From assembly GCF_900102005.1 (NCBI RefSeq), contig NZ_LT627736.1, positions 1,674,001-1,738,000 of the forward strand: a DNA stretch of 64,000 bases, in the 5' to 3' direction. The DNA comes from Microbacterium sp. LKL04. Lineage in GTDB: Bacteria > Actinomycetota > Actinomycetes > Actinomycetales > Microbacteriaceae. This document shows positions 20,764 through 29,169 of the stretch, piece after piece. Below the pieces are notes generated by a model. That model saw only the letters and a list, made by a program, of their open reading frames with translations. It was not told where the DNA came from and did no database searches. Numbering within the stretch: position 1 is the stretch's first letter; every line of letters begins with the position of its first letter. Position numbers and translations under genes: made by a program.

Positions 20764-20772
20764 GACCAGGTC

Positions 20773-20778
20773 AGCCTA
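20773..20778 (-). promoter_or_regulatory. -10 element of the giant GT2 - DUF5719 unit
   Basis: TAGGCT on the minus strand, nine bases from ATG 20763, in the 66-base gap after whiB. Confidence 0.45.
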
Positions 20779-20829
20779 GGTCGCGCACCGACCGTCGCGG
20801 GGAGGACGGACGGGGTGGCGCGGATCGCG

Positions 20830-21150
20830 TCAGGAAGCGTGTCGCTTGAGCTTGCGGCGCTCGCGCTCGCTGAGGCCGCCCCAGATGCCGAACCGCTCGT
20901 CGTTCTGCAGGGCGTACTCCAGGCACTCCCCGCGGACGTCGCAGGAGGTGCAGATCCGCTTCGCGTCCCGCGTGGATCCACCCTTCTCCGGGAAGAACGC
21001 CTCGGGATCGGTCTGCGCGCACAGGGCGTCGGCCTGCCACGCGAGCGCCGTGTCCTCATCGGTGTCGATGCGCCGGCGGACACCGGGGACCCCGAGGTTC
21101 ACCGGGTCGACGAACCAATTCTCGGGAACGCCGGAACGGTAACCCGTCAT
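20830..21150 (-). CDS. whiB2: WhiB-family iron-sulfur regulator, WhiB2/WhmD-like
   Basis: WhiB proteins are small [4Fe-4S] transcription regulators that bind sigma factor region 4. This 106-residue protein has the four ligand cysteines (Cys44, then CTSC and C near residues 68-77 in ICTSCDVRGEC), the GIWGG turn near residue 90 and a basic C-terminal DNA-contact tail (RERRKLKR). The link to WhiB2/WhmD, which acts in septation, rests on position beside manA, the giant GT2 and DUF5719. GGGAG precedes the ATG. A TTGACC-N17-TGTAAT promoter lies upstream in an AT-rich gap. Confidence 0.93.
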   Translation of the reverse strand: MTGYRSGVPENWFVDPVNLGVPGVRRRIDTDEDTALAWQADALCAQTDPEAFFPEKGGSTRDAKRICTSCDVRGECLEYALQNDERFGIWGGLSERERRKLKRHAS

Positions 21151-21197
21151 CTTGCTCTCCCACCTGTAGACACTCGCCGCGGTGCGGCCGATGCCTA

Positions 21198-21226
21198 ATT
21201 ACACCCGTGTGATTCGCTCCGGTCAA
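21198..21226 (-). promoter_or_regulatory. Promoter of whiB
   Basis: TTGACC (21226-21221) and TGTAAT (21203-21198) on the minus strand are 17 bases apart, giving a leader of about 40 bases. The surrounding 21190-21270 is unusually AT-rich for this window. Confidence 0.6.
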
Positions 21227-21291
21227 GTCGCAAATCGTAAACCCTCAACCCGACATTGAATCTTCTTGAGGTCACCGGCGTGTCGCGACCC

Positions 21292-22437
21292 TCAGTGGCG
21301 GCGACCGGGCTGCGCGATGTAGACGACGCCGACGCCCTCCACGGTGAGCGAGTCCTCGCCCTGGGCGTAGGCGGCCGCGCCCGAAACGAGGTCGACGCGC
21401 TGTTCGTCGCCGGCCACGGACACCGCTCCGGCGGTCGCGAGCACGATCGCCGGACCCTCGAGCGCGACCGTCCGGGACGTGCCGGTCATCCGATGACGCG
21501 TCAAGAGGAAGTCGGGCACCCCGGCGTCGAAGACCTCCCCCGCCTCCTCGTCACCGCGGGGCGCGAGGACGGGAGCGTCCGCAGGTTCCGTGTCGACGAT
21601 GCGCATGAGCTCGGGGACGTCGATGTGCTTCGGCGTGAGCCCGCCCCGGAGGACGTTGTCGCTCGCCGCCATCAGCTCCACGCCGAGGCCGTCCTGATAG
21701 GCGTGGAGGACGCCCGCGCGGGCGAAGACGGCCTCACCCGCACGCAGCACGACGAGGTTCATGAGGAGCGCCACCACGATGCCCGCGTCGCCCGGAAAGT
21801 CCCGGACGATGGCGCGGAGGACGTCGATCTCCTCCTCGAAGCCCGGAACGTCGGCATCCCGGATCGCGGCGGACACGTCCGTGACGACGTCGTCCGCGCG
21901 CCCGCTGAGGACCGCTTCGATGACGGCGCGCAGCGCGTCGGCGGGCGCGGCGGCGGTCAACTCGTGCCGGAGTCTCATGACGCCGGATGCTTCGCCGAGC
22001 CCCGCGAGCAGACGGTCGGTGTCCGCCACGGGACGCAACCCGACGAGGGCGCGGAAGCGCTCGCTCAGCGCGACGATGATCTCCGGCTTGTGGTTGTCGT
22101 CGCGGTAGACGCGCTCCGCCGCGTCGCGAGGGACGCCTGCCGCTTCCTCCGCGGCGTAGCCCGCCTTCGCCTGGGCGAGGTCGGGGTGCGCCTGGATGGA
22201 CAGCGATGACGACGCCGCGAGGATCTTCAGCAGGAACGGAAGCGGCGGCTCGCCGGCGTGCGTCCTCGCGTCAGCGAGGGTCCGCCCGTCGCCCAGGATC
22301 GCGGGGCTCCCCGGATGGTCACCGAACCAGACCTCGGCCTCGGGCGCTCCGGTGGGCGTCCGCCCCTGCAGCTCGGGGATGGCGGTGGGAGATCCCCACG
22401 AGTAGTCACGGGGGGCGTTCGCAAGCGTCTCGAGCAC
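21292..22437 (-). CDS. manA: Mannose-6-phosphate isomerase, class I
   Basis: ManA interconverts fructose-6-phosphate and mannose-6-phosphate, feeding GDP-mannose and glycan synthesis. The 381-residue protein has the type I isomerase start (LANAPRDYSWGS), the zinc-site segment SLSIQAHPD near residue 79, the DDNHKPE loop near 111 and FARAGVLHAYQDGLGVELMAASDNVLRGG near 250. GTG 22437 is preceded by TAGGCT with a six-base spacer, so the message is probably leaderless. The phosphomannomutase often found in this neighbourhood is not beside it here. Confidence 0.95.
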   Translation of the reverse strand: MLETLANAPRDYSWGSPTAIPELQGRTPTGAPEAEVWFGDHPGSPAILGDGRTLADARTHAGEPPLPFLLKILAASSSLSIQAHPDLAQAKAGYAAEEAAGVPRDAAERVYRDDNHKPEIIVALSERFRALVGLRPVADTDRLLAGLGEASGVMRLRHELTAAAPADALRAVIEAVLSGRADDVVTDVSAAIRDADVPGFEEEIDVLRAIVRDFPGDAGIVVALLMNLVVLRAGEAVFARAGVLHAYQDGLGVELMAASDNVLRGGLTPKHIDVPELMRIVDTEPADAPVLAPRGDEEAGEVFDAGVPDFLLTRHRMTGTSRTVALEGPAIVLATAGAVSVAGDEQRVDLVSGAAAYAQGEDSLTVEGVGVVYIAQPGRRH

Positions 22438-22443
22438 GCGATC

Positions 22444-22449
22444 AGCCTA
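22444..22449 (-). promoter_or_regulatory. -10 element of leaderless manA transcript
   Basis: TAGGCT on the minus strand, six bases from GTG 22437; it lies in the 59-base divergent gap with the polymerase-like gene at 22497. Confidence 0.6.
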
Positions 22450-22481
22450 GGGCGTGAGGCGGAACGCACGGGGGCGCGCGA

Positions 22482-22487
22482 TACCCT
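22482..22487 (+). promoter_or_regulatory. -10 element of the surface-polysaccharide operon
   Basis: TACCCT is nine bases before ATG 22497, giving a nearly leaderless message for the first gene of the polysaccharide run. Confidence 0.4.
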
Positions 22488-22496
22488 GCTGTCACC

Positions 22497-23897
22497 ATGG
22501 CCGTCCACTCCTCGCACCCGGTCTCGGCGCCGCCGGCTGCCCCGCCGCGTGAGCGGACGAGCCACATCCTTTTGCGCGGCTGGTGCATCGCCCTGTTGAT
22601 CGTCACCCTTTCGGGGACCGCGCTCCCCCTCGCCTTCGGCGTCCCCGTCGCGGCAGCCGTCGGCGTCGTCAGCTTCTTCGTCTCGGTGATCCTCTGGGCG
22701 ACGATCCGTCCCCGCGTCCAGTGGCCGCGACTGCCCTGGTACGCGCTCGCGTACATCGTGTGGGCACTCGCATCGATCCTCTGGACGCACTGGCTGGAAG
22801 CCACCTTGACGACGGTCGCCCTCCTGATCGTCACGACCGTGGGCGCACTGTTCGTCGGGGCCGTCCTGACGTGGCGCGAAGTCGTTCGGGCACTGGCATC
22901 CGCTCTGAAATGGATGCTGGGACTGTCCATCGTGTTCGAACTGTGGGTCAGCCTCATCTGGGACGGCCCGATCCTGCCCCACTTCGAGCGCCCCGCGGGA
23001 CCGGTCCCCGACCCCATCGTCCTGTGGTCTCGCGACAACCTCCTGGACGGCGGTCGCATCCAAGGGATCTTCGGCAATTCGAACGCCCTCGCGTATGTCG
23101 CCCTGCTGGCGATCGTCGTGTTCGCCATCCGGATCGCCTCGCGCGCACCTCGACGACCCGTGCTCGCTCTCTGGCTGGTCCTCGCCGTCTTCCTCTTCGT
23201 TCGGGCGGGGTCCGCGACCGCCACGCTCTCGGCCGTCGCCGTCGGGGTCGTCCTCATCACGGTCCTCGTCATGCGGACGACCACGCGAGCCGGCGAGCGC
23301 ACCCGTTACTACCTGGCCTACGGCATCCTCGCGGTGGGAGGCCTGCTGGCCGCCTGGCTGCTGCGGGACCACGTCTTCACCGCGCTGGGACGATCGAGCG
23401 ACCTCACGGGACGCGAGTCGATCTGGGAGAAGGTCCTCGCGCGAGCGGTGGAGCACCCCGTCATCGGCTGGGGGTTCTCCACCCCGTGGATCCCTACCGA
23501 CCCCGCCTTCGACCGGTGGATCGTCGACCACGGCCAGACCGTCATGCAGGCGCACAACATGTGGGTCGACGTCTTCCTTCAGCTCGGCGCCGTCGGGATC
23601 GTCCTCATCGCCGCCGCGTACGTCGCCTTCGTGTGGCGGTCCTGGTTCTTCGCCATCGACCGGCCCCGATGGGACCTCGTCAGCGACCGGCCCTACACCG
23701 CCGTCACTCTGCTCCCGACCCTGACCGGGGCGATCCTGCTGGTGCAGGGCCTCGCGGAGTCGACACCCCTCCTGAACTGGGGCTGGTTCCTGCTCATCCT
23801 CTTCGCCTTTAAGATCAAGCAGGCCCCGCTGGTCGGAAGAGGTCCCTCGGAGGAACGGCTCATCGGCGAACAGGGAGACAGGCCACTCGAGCGATGA
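22497..23897 (+). CDS. O-antigen ligase/polymerase-like membrane protein (first copy)
   Basis: The 466-residue protein has about ten to twelve transmembrane helices with the typical large extracytoplasmic loop between late helices, around residues 295-360 (LTGRESIWEKVLARAVEHPVIGWGFSTPW). That GR-S-W and HP-IGWG pattern is characteristic of the WaaL/Wzy (PF04932) family, which joins or polymerises lipid-linked sugar units on the outer membrane face. The next gene encodes a second family member, and the two overlap by four bases. Whether this copy polymerises or ligates cannot be told from sequence. Confidence 0.85.
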   Translation: MAVHSSHPVSAPPAAPPRERTSHILLRGWCIALLIVTLSGTALPLAFGVPVAAAVGVVSFFVSVILWATIRPRVQWPRLPWYALAYIVWALASILWTHWLEATLTTVALLIVTTVGALFVGAVLTWREVVRALASALKWMLGLSIVFELWVSLIWDGPILPHFERPAGPVPDPIVLWSRDNLLDGGRIQGIFGNSNALAYVALLAIVVFAIRIASRAPRRPVLALWLVLAVFLFVRAGSATATLSAVAVGVVLITVLVMRTTTRAGERTRYYLAYGILAVGGLLAAWLLRDHVFTALGRSSDLTGRESIWEKVLARAVEHPVIGWGFSTPWIPTDPAFDRWIVDHGQTVMQAHNMWVDVFLQLGAVGIVLIAAAYVAFVWRSWFFAIDRPRWDLVSDRPYTAVTLLPTLTGAILLVQGLAESTPLLNWGWFLLILFAFKIKQAPLVGRGPSEERLIGEQGDRPLER

Positions 23898-25216
23898 CGA
23901 CGCTGCGTGCGCTCCCCCGCTGGACCGACCTTCCCGGTTCCGCCGACTTCGCGCGCGCCTTCACGGTGACCGTCCTCGCGAGCATCGCCGGAAGCCACGC
24001 CATCGAGAGCCTCGCCGGGAGTGCTGCGCTCGTCAGTATCATCGCCGCCGAGAGCATGATCGCCGTCGGCATCCTCGTCGCGCGGCGCCGCGAGCTCTCG
24101 GCGCTGCGGCTGATCCCTCTGACTCTGGTCGCCTTCCTCCTGTGGACGCTCGCGAGCGCCTTCTGGAGCACGGACCCCGTCGAGAGCTTCTTCCGCTGGC
24201 TGTCTCTCGCCGCGCTGGCGCTGCTCGCCGTGACCATCGGTCACATCCGGGACACCTTGCAGACCGTGCGCGCCGTCGGAGACGTCGCTCGGTTCCTCCT
24301 GATCGTCTCGCTGGCTGTCGAGATCGCCTCCGGCATCCTCTTCGACATGCCGTTCACCTTCCTCGGCGTCCGCGGCGACATCGCCGACCTCGGCCCGATT
24401 CAGGGCATCTTCGGCACGAGGAACATGCTCGGGTTCTTCTGCGTGGTCGCCCTCGTGACGTTCATCGTGGAGCTCCGGACCCGGTCGGTGCGCACGGGGG
24501 TCGCCGCCCTGTCGATCGTCCTCGCGAGCGTCCTGGCGCTGCTGTCCGCATCGCCGACCGTGTTCGTGCTCGCCGCAGCGGTCTCGGCGCTGACCGGGGT
24601 TCTGTACCTCATCCGTCGGATCCCCGACGCGCACCGCACCCGCGCTCAGTGGATACTCGCCGTTGTCGCCGTCATCGGCGGGTCGGTCGCGTGGGGGGCG
24701 CGTTCGTCGATCATCAACCGGCTCGGAGCGGCCGACGACCTGTCCCTCCGCACGAACCTCTGGCGCTTCGTCGAGTTCTACGTGCAACGCCAGCCCGTGC
24801 AGGGCTGGGGCTGGTTCGGCCCCTGGGATGTCCGCGAACCGCCTTTCGCCGTCATCAACTGGCTGCTGCGGGACAGCCACACGACAGCGCTCAACGCGTA
24901 CGTCGACGTGCTCCTCCAACTGGGCTGGGCCGGCCTGGTGGTCTTCGTCGCCTTCTTCGCTCTCACCTTCGCACGATCGTGGGTGGATGCCAGCCGCCGC
25001 CGCGCGGCCGTGCACGCTTGGGTCCCGCTCATGGTGGCCACGCTCGCGGTCGTCTCGATGTTCGAGAGCTTCACGCTGTTCGGCATCGGCTGGCTCCTTC
25101 TGGTGATCTGCGCAGTGCGGGCCGGACAGTCGCGGTCGTGGCGGGAAGCTTTGGATCGGCGCGCAGTTCCGCCGGGACTGCCGCTCGCCCCGGGAGGGTT
25201 CAGGCAGGCCGGGTAG
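23894..25216 (+). CDS. O-antigen ligase/polymerase-like membrane protein (second copy)
   Basis: This 440-residue polytopic protein is a divergent paralogue of its neighbour. It keeps the family loop (LSLRTNLWRFVEFYVQRQPVQGWGWFGPW near residue 275) and an earlier IFGTRNMLGFF motif like the IFGNSNALAYV of the first copy. The ATG overlaps the upstream stop by four bases. Two adjacent members could be a polymerase and a ligase, or act on two polymers; the second reading fits the two ABC exporters found downstream. Confidence 0.84.
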   Translation: MTTLRALPRWTDLPGSADFARAFTVTVLASIAGSHAIESLAGSAALVSIIAAESMIAVGILVARRRELSALRLIPLTLVAFLLWTLASAFWSTDPVESFFRWLSLAALALLAVTIGHIRDTLQTVRAVGDVARFLLIVSLAVEIASGILFDMPFTFLGVRGDIADLGPIQGIFGTRNMLGFFCVVALVTFIVELRTRSVRTGVAALSIVLASVLALLSASPTVFVLAAAVSALTGVLYLIRRIPDAHRTRAQWILAVVAVIGGSVAWGARSSIINRLGAADDLSLRTNLWRFVEFYVQRQPVQGWGWFGPWDVREPPFAVINWLLRDSHTTALNAYVDVLLQLGWAGLVVFVAFFALTFARSWVDASRRRAAVHAWVPLMVATLAVVSMFESFTLFGIGWLLLVICAVRAGQSRSWREALDRRAVPPGLPLAPGGFRQAG

Positions 25217-25219
25217 GAT
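25214..25219 (+). promoter_or_regulatory. -10 element of the glfT-like operon
   Basis: TAGGAT overlaps the TAG stop of the preceding gene and would start a leader of about 46 bases carrying GGAGAG before the TTG start at 25272. Confidence 0.45.
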
Positions 25220-25271
25220 CATCGCTGGCCCCGCAGTCCGGTGCGCCGCGCCGCCAACACGGAGAGATCAC

Positions 25272-27203
25272 TTGACCCACGTCCTCGCCAACGTCGTTTT
25301 CCCCGTCGACCGCGACCCCGACATCCTCCCCCTCTACCTCGACCCCGAGACGTGGTCGACCATCGAGGGCGAAGGCGTCCGCGTCAGCGCCAACGCGCAG
25401 CTGGGCGACGTGCTCGACAGGCGTCGTGCGCGCATCGCCGCGGGACGCCGCATGTCGTTCGCGACGTACTTCAACGCCTTCCCCGCGTCGTACTGGCAGC
25501 ACTGGACGTCGGTGCGACGCATCCGCCTCACGGTGGAGCTCTCGGGCGAGGCCACCCTGCTCGTCTACCGGTCGAACGGCGGGGGCATCCGCCAGCGGAT
25601 CGTCACCCACGAGGTGTCGGGCGAGTCGACGACCGAGGTCGACCTCGATCTGACGCAGTACACCGACGGCGGGTGGATCTGGTTCGACGTGGTGGCCGAT
25701 ACGCAGGACGTCACGTTCCGCAGCGGGATCTGGAGCACGGATCAGGAGCCCGCTCGAGGCGGCAAGGCGTCGATCGGCATCACGACGTACAACAAGCCCG
25801 AATACTGCGTCGAGACCCTGCAGAGCCTGATCGATGCGCCCGACGTGCTCGAGAACATCGACCGCATCTTCGTCATCGATCAGGGCGACAAGCGCGTCGA
25901 CGCACGCGAGGAGTACCCGGCGATCGCCGAGGGCCTCGGCGAGACGCTCCAGGTCATCACCCAGCCGAACCTCGGCGGTTCGGGCGGCTTCGCCCGGGCC
26001 ATGCTCGAGACCCTCGATCGTCCCGACAGCGACTTCGTCCAGCTCCTGGACGACGACGTACGGATCGAGCCCGAGGCCCTGCGCCGATCGATCGTCTTCG
26101 GCCGCTTCACGACCACTCCCACGATCGTCGGCGGGCACATGTTCGATCTGCTCGATCGCCCGAAGCTCCACGCGTGGGCCGAGGTCGTCGACGACAAGCC
26201 CTTCATGTGGCGGAACCTGTTCCAGGAGCGGATGCCGCACGACTTCGGCGCCCAGAACCTGCGACAGACGCCGACGCTGCACATGCGGATGGATGCTCAT
26301 TACAACGGCTGGTGGATGTGCCTCATCCCCATGGAGACCGTTCGCGAGATCGGCCTCTCCCTGCCGGCGTTCATCAAGTGGGACGACGCCGAGTACTGCC
26401 TCCGCGCGGGTGAGGCGGGGTACGCCACCGTCTCGCTGCCGGGCGTCGCGCTGTGGCACGTGTCATGGCTCGGCAAAGACGACGCGATCGACTGGCAGGC
26501 GTATTTCCACGTGCGCAACCGGGTGGTGGCGGGCCTCCTGCACTCCCAGACGCCGCGCGGCGGCACGCTCATCCGTCACAGCCGCCGCGTCGACATCAAG
26601 CATCTGATGATGATGCAGTACTACCCGACGCACCTGCGCGCCGCCGCCCTCCGAGACGTCCTGTCGGGCCCGGCCCACATGTTCCGGTCCTTGGACACGG
26701 CCATGCCCGCCGCTCGGGCGGCCGCCTCGCGTTTCCCCGAGACGACGGTCCACAAGGACGTCGACGCGATCCTGCGCTCCCGCAAGGGCCGTCAGGTCTT
26801 CAGTGTTCCCCGCCGCGCCGAGCGTGACAGGGTGAAGGACACGTCATCGAGCCCGACCGGCATCCTCCTCCGTGTATTCACCGGTGTCTCGCTCGCGTCG
26901 CACTGGTTCCACACTCCGAAGAGCGTCAACCTTCGTACTCCCGAGGTGGAGTTCGGCAAGGGCGACGCGAACTGGTGGCGTATCCCCCGGTATGACAGCG
27001 TGCTCGTCAGCGCCGCCGACGGCAGCGGAAAGCAGATCTACACCCGCAACCGCGCACTGTTCCGCAAGCAGCTGGTGGAGAGCGTGATCCTCCACCGGCG
27101 TCTGCAGCGCCGGTGGGCCAAGCTGGCGGCGCAGTATCGCAAGGCGCTCCCCGGCCTGGTCTCACCCGAGGCCTGGCGCCGCGTGTTCGAAGAGAACAAG
27201 TGA
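25272..27203 (+). CDS. glfT2: GlfT2-like polymerising galactofuranosyltransferase
   Basis: GlfT2 extends galactan by adding galactofuranose from UDP-Galf. The 643-residue protein has the GlfT2 layout: an N-terminal beta-sandwich-like domain (residues 1-155), a GT2 core with SIGITTYNKPEYCVETL near 167, a metal-binding LLDDDVRIEP near 257, IKWDDAEYCLRAGE near 370 and catalytic-region HVSWLGKD near 395, then a C-terminal helical domain. The likely start is a TTG (GGAGAG six bases before). In mycobacteria this enzyme builds arabinogalactan; in a Microbacterium-like host it more likely makes a different galactofuranan. glf lies 9.7 kb downstream. Confidence 0.9.
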   Translation: MTHVLANVVFPVDRDPDILPLYLDPETWSTIEGEGVRVSANAQLGDVLDRRRARIAAGRRMSFATYFNAFPASYWQHWTSVRRIRLTVELSGEATLLVYRSNGGGIRQRIVTHEVSGESTTEVDLDLTQYTDGGWIWFDVVADTQDVTFRSGIWSTDQEPARGGKASIGITTYNKPEYCVETLQSLIDAPDVLENIDRIFVIDQGDKRVDAREEYPAIAEGLGETLQVITQPNLGGSGGFARAMLETLDRPDSDFVQLLDDDVRIEPEALRRSIVFGRFTTTPTIVGGHMFDLLDRPKLHAWAEVVDDKPFMWRNLFQERMPHDFGAQNLRQTPTLHMRMDAHYNGWWMCLIPMETVREIGLSLPAFIKWDDAEYCLRAGEAGYATVSLPGVALWHVSWLGKDDAIDWQAYFHVRNRVVAGLLHSQTPRGGTLIRHSRRVDIKHLMMMQYYPTHLRAAALRDVLSGPAHMFRSLDTAMPAARAAASRFPETTVHKDVDAILRSRKGRQVFSVPRRAERDRVKDTSSSPTGILLRVFTGVSLASHWFHTPKSVNLRTPEVEFGKGDANWWRIPRYDSVLVSAADGSGKQIYTRNRALFRKQLVESVILHRRLQRRWAKLAAQYRKALPGLVSPEAWRRVFEENK

Positions 27204-28186
27204 ACGCCTCGGAGCGGCGCCCGTCGGCACAGGAGACGTTCGACCCCGCCTCCGCGACGATCGCCATCGTCACGTACAACCGTTCTCACCTGCTGACCCG
27301 GCTCCTCACGAGTCTGACGTCGCTCGACCCGAAGCCGGGGCACGTCGTCGTCGTCGACAACGCTTCGGCGGACGACACGGCTGAGGTTGTCGAGTCCTTC
27401 CGCGAGAAGCTCGGGACGCAGCTCGTATATCGACGCCTCGAGACCAACACGGGTGGGTCCGGTGGATTCAGCGAAGGCATGCGCGTCGCCTACGAGCTCG
27501 GATCCACATGGATGTGGCTGATGGACGACGACGTCGAGGTCCTCCCCGACGGACTGGCGAAGATGGGGCGCTGGGCGCCCCGGTTCCGGAGCATCCAGGG
27601 CCGCCGCTACGACTACGACGGCAGCGAGTTCTACTGGCAGTACCGCGTAGCAGAGCGCATGGGGATCCCGATCCCGTTCGCTCCTGCCGGATTCACGGAA
27701 TCCGGCTACAAGGAGATGAACTCGGGATGCTTCGAGGGGATGTTCATCCACCGCGACATCGTCGAGCGAATCGGCCTCCCCGACCCGCGGTTCTTCATCT
27801 ACTGGGACGATCAGGTCTACGGATGGCTGGCCTCACAGCACACGACATCCGTCATCGTCGACGAATTCGTCCTGCGGCGCACACGTGAGATCAAGCAGTG
27901 GGACATGGGCATCCGGCACATGAACGCGTCGAGCAACGCGTACCGCTACTACATCATGCGCAATCGCGCCCTCATCAAGCAGTACTACCGCGTCCACGGC
28001 GTCTACAACCCCGTGCTCTTCGGTCTCGGCACGACGCTGACGTTCGGCAAGGAACTGATCCGCCTGCTTTTCGTCGAGCGGACGGTCCGCGGCACGAGCA
28101 ACCTCGTTCGCGGGCTCCGCGACGGCGGACGCATCTCGCGCGACCGCACGTGGCAGCCCATGCCTCCTCTGGCGAGCAACCGATGA
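27200..28186 (+). CDS. GlfT1-like initiating galactofuranosyltransferase (GT2)
   Basis: This 328-residue GT2 protein carries IAIVTYNRSHLLTRLL near residue 26, the nucleotide-sugar segment NTGGSGGFSEGM near 86, the metal-binding WLMDDDVEVLP near 105 and the acidic FFIYWDDQVYGW near 195. These resemble GlfT1, which adds the first galactofuranose residues to a lipid-linked acceptor. GTG 27200 overlaps the upstream stop (GTGA). Pairing with the GlfT2-like gene supports a start-then-extend galactan pathway; the exact acceptor is unknown. Confidence 0.8.
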   Translation: MNASERRPSAQETFDPASATIAIVTYNRSHLLTRLLTSLTSLDPKPGHVVVVDNASADDTAEVVESFREKLGTQLVYRRLETNTGGSGGFSEGMRVAYELGSTWMWLMDDDVEVLPDGLAKMGRWAPRFRSIQGRRYDYDGSEFYWQYRVAERMGIPIPFAPAGFTESGYKEMNSGCFEGMFIHRDIVERIGLPDPRFFIYWDDQVYGWLASQHTTSVIVDEFVLRRTREIKQWDMGIRHMNASSNAYRYYIMRNRALIKQYYRVHGVYNPVLFGLGTTLTFGKELIRLLFVERTVRGTSNLVRGLRDGGRISRDRTWQPMPPLASNR

Positions 28187-29169
28187 CGCGGCGTCTAGCT
28201 ATCGTCGCGCACTTCGACGCACGAGGGGAACTCGCCCCGCATGTGACGCGCCAGCTGGATATGCTGGCGCGGTCGTTCGATCGGGTCATAGTGGCATCCA
28301 CAAGCCGTCTGAGCGACGACGCGCGAGATCAGATCACTAAGCGAGCCGACCTGGTCGAGAGGTCGAACCTCGGCCAGGACTTCGGCTCCTGGCATCAATC
28401 ACTCGAGATGACCGGATTCGCTGCCGACTACGACGAGTTGCTCTTGACGAACGACTCCTACGTCAGCGTCATCGACGACCTCGAACCCGTCATGGCGAGC
28501 ATGGCCGAGCGGCCCGTCGAGGTCTGGGGCTTGACGAAGTCGTGGCGCCACACGGAGCACATCCAGAGCTACTTCCTGCATTTCACGAAGGCTGCGTTGC
28601 GCTCGCAGGCGTTCCATCGGTTCTGGTCCGATTTCCGACCTGCCGCAGACCGTACGTCCGCGATCATGGGCCAGGAACTCGGGATCAGCCGCGCCATGAT
28701 GGCTTCCGGGTTTCGGCTCGGCTCGTACTTCGAACCGACGACGGCGGAACGGCATCTCGCCAACAGGCGCGGGGTCCATTGGCTTCTTCGCCGGCGCCGC
28801 GCGTTCCCCGCCCATTTCGCCGGGTTCGAGGATCACTTCCGAATCCGTCATGCTCGGGATCCCGAGGAGAGCAATCGCCTCAATTGGGCTACCGACTTCG
28901 CGGATTTCGTGTTCGATCGCGCGCGGTATCCTCTCGTGAAGTTCGACACCCTGCGTTACGACCCCCATTGGCTCGACTCCGCGAAGCTGCTCGCTCTGTG
29001 CGAGGAGGAGTTCCCCGATGCTTTTGCGGGCGTGCGTTCCTACATGGATGAGACCGCGCACGTATATCCCGGCCGACCCTTGGAGAACTCCGGCTCTGCT
29101 CGATTGGACCCCATAACGGCACGCGCAGTCGGCTACAGGCGCCAGAGATCACGAGGGTTGAAGGAATGA
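28183..29169 (+). CDS. RgpF-like rhamnan-synthesis family protein
   Basis: This 328-residue protein fits the RgpF family (PF05045): an N-terminal VAHFDARGELAPHVTRQLDML segment, then SNLGQDFGSWHQSLE near residue 65, LLLTNDSYVSVIDDL near 86 and VWGLTKSWRHTEHIQSYFLHFTK near 112. RgpF proteins add side-chain or branch sugars to rhamnose-containing wall polysaccharides. Start and stop overlap both neighbours by four bases. Codons are less GC-biased than upstream, and the GGATGCC word common elsewhere stops just inside this gene, which suggests transfer. Confidence 0.83.
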   Translation: MTRRLAIVAHFDARGELAPHVTRQLDMLARSFDRVIVASTSRLSDDARDQITKRADLVERSNLGQDFGSWHQSLEMTGFAADYDELLLTNDSYVSVIDDLEPVMASMAERPVEVWGLTKSWRHTEHIQSYFLHFTKAALRSQAFHRFWSDFRPAADRTSAIMGQELGISRAMMASGFRLGSYFEPTTAERHLANRRGVHWLLRRRRAFPAHFAGFEDHFRIRHARDPEESNRLNWATDFADFVFDRARYPLVKFDTLRYDPHWLDSAKLLALCEEEFPDAFAGVRSYMDETAHVYPGRPLENSGSARLDPITARAVGYRRQRSRGLKE

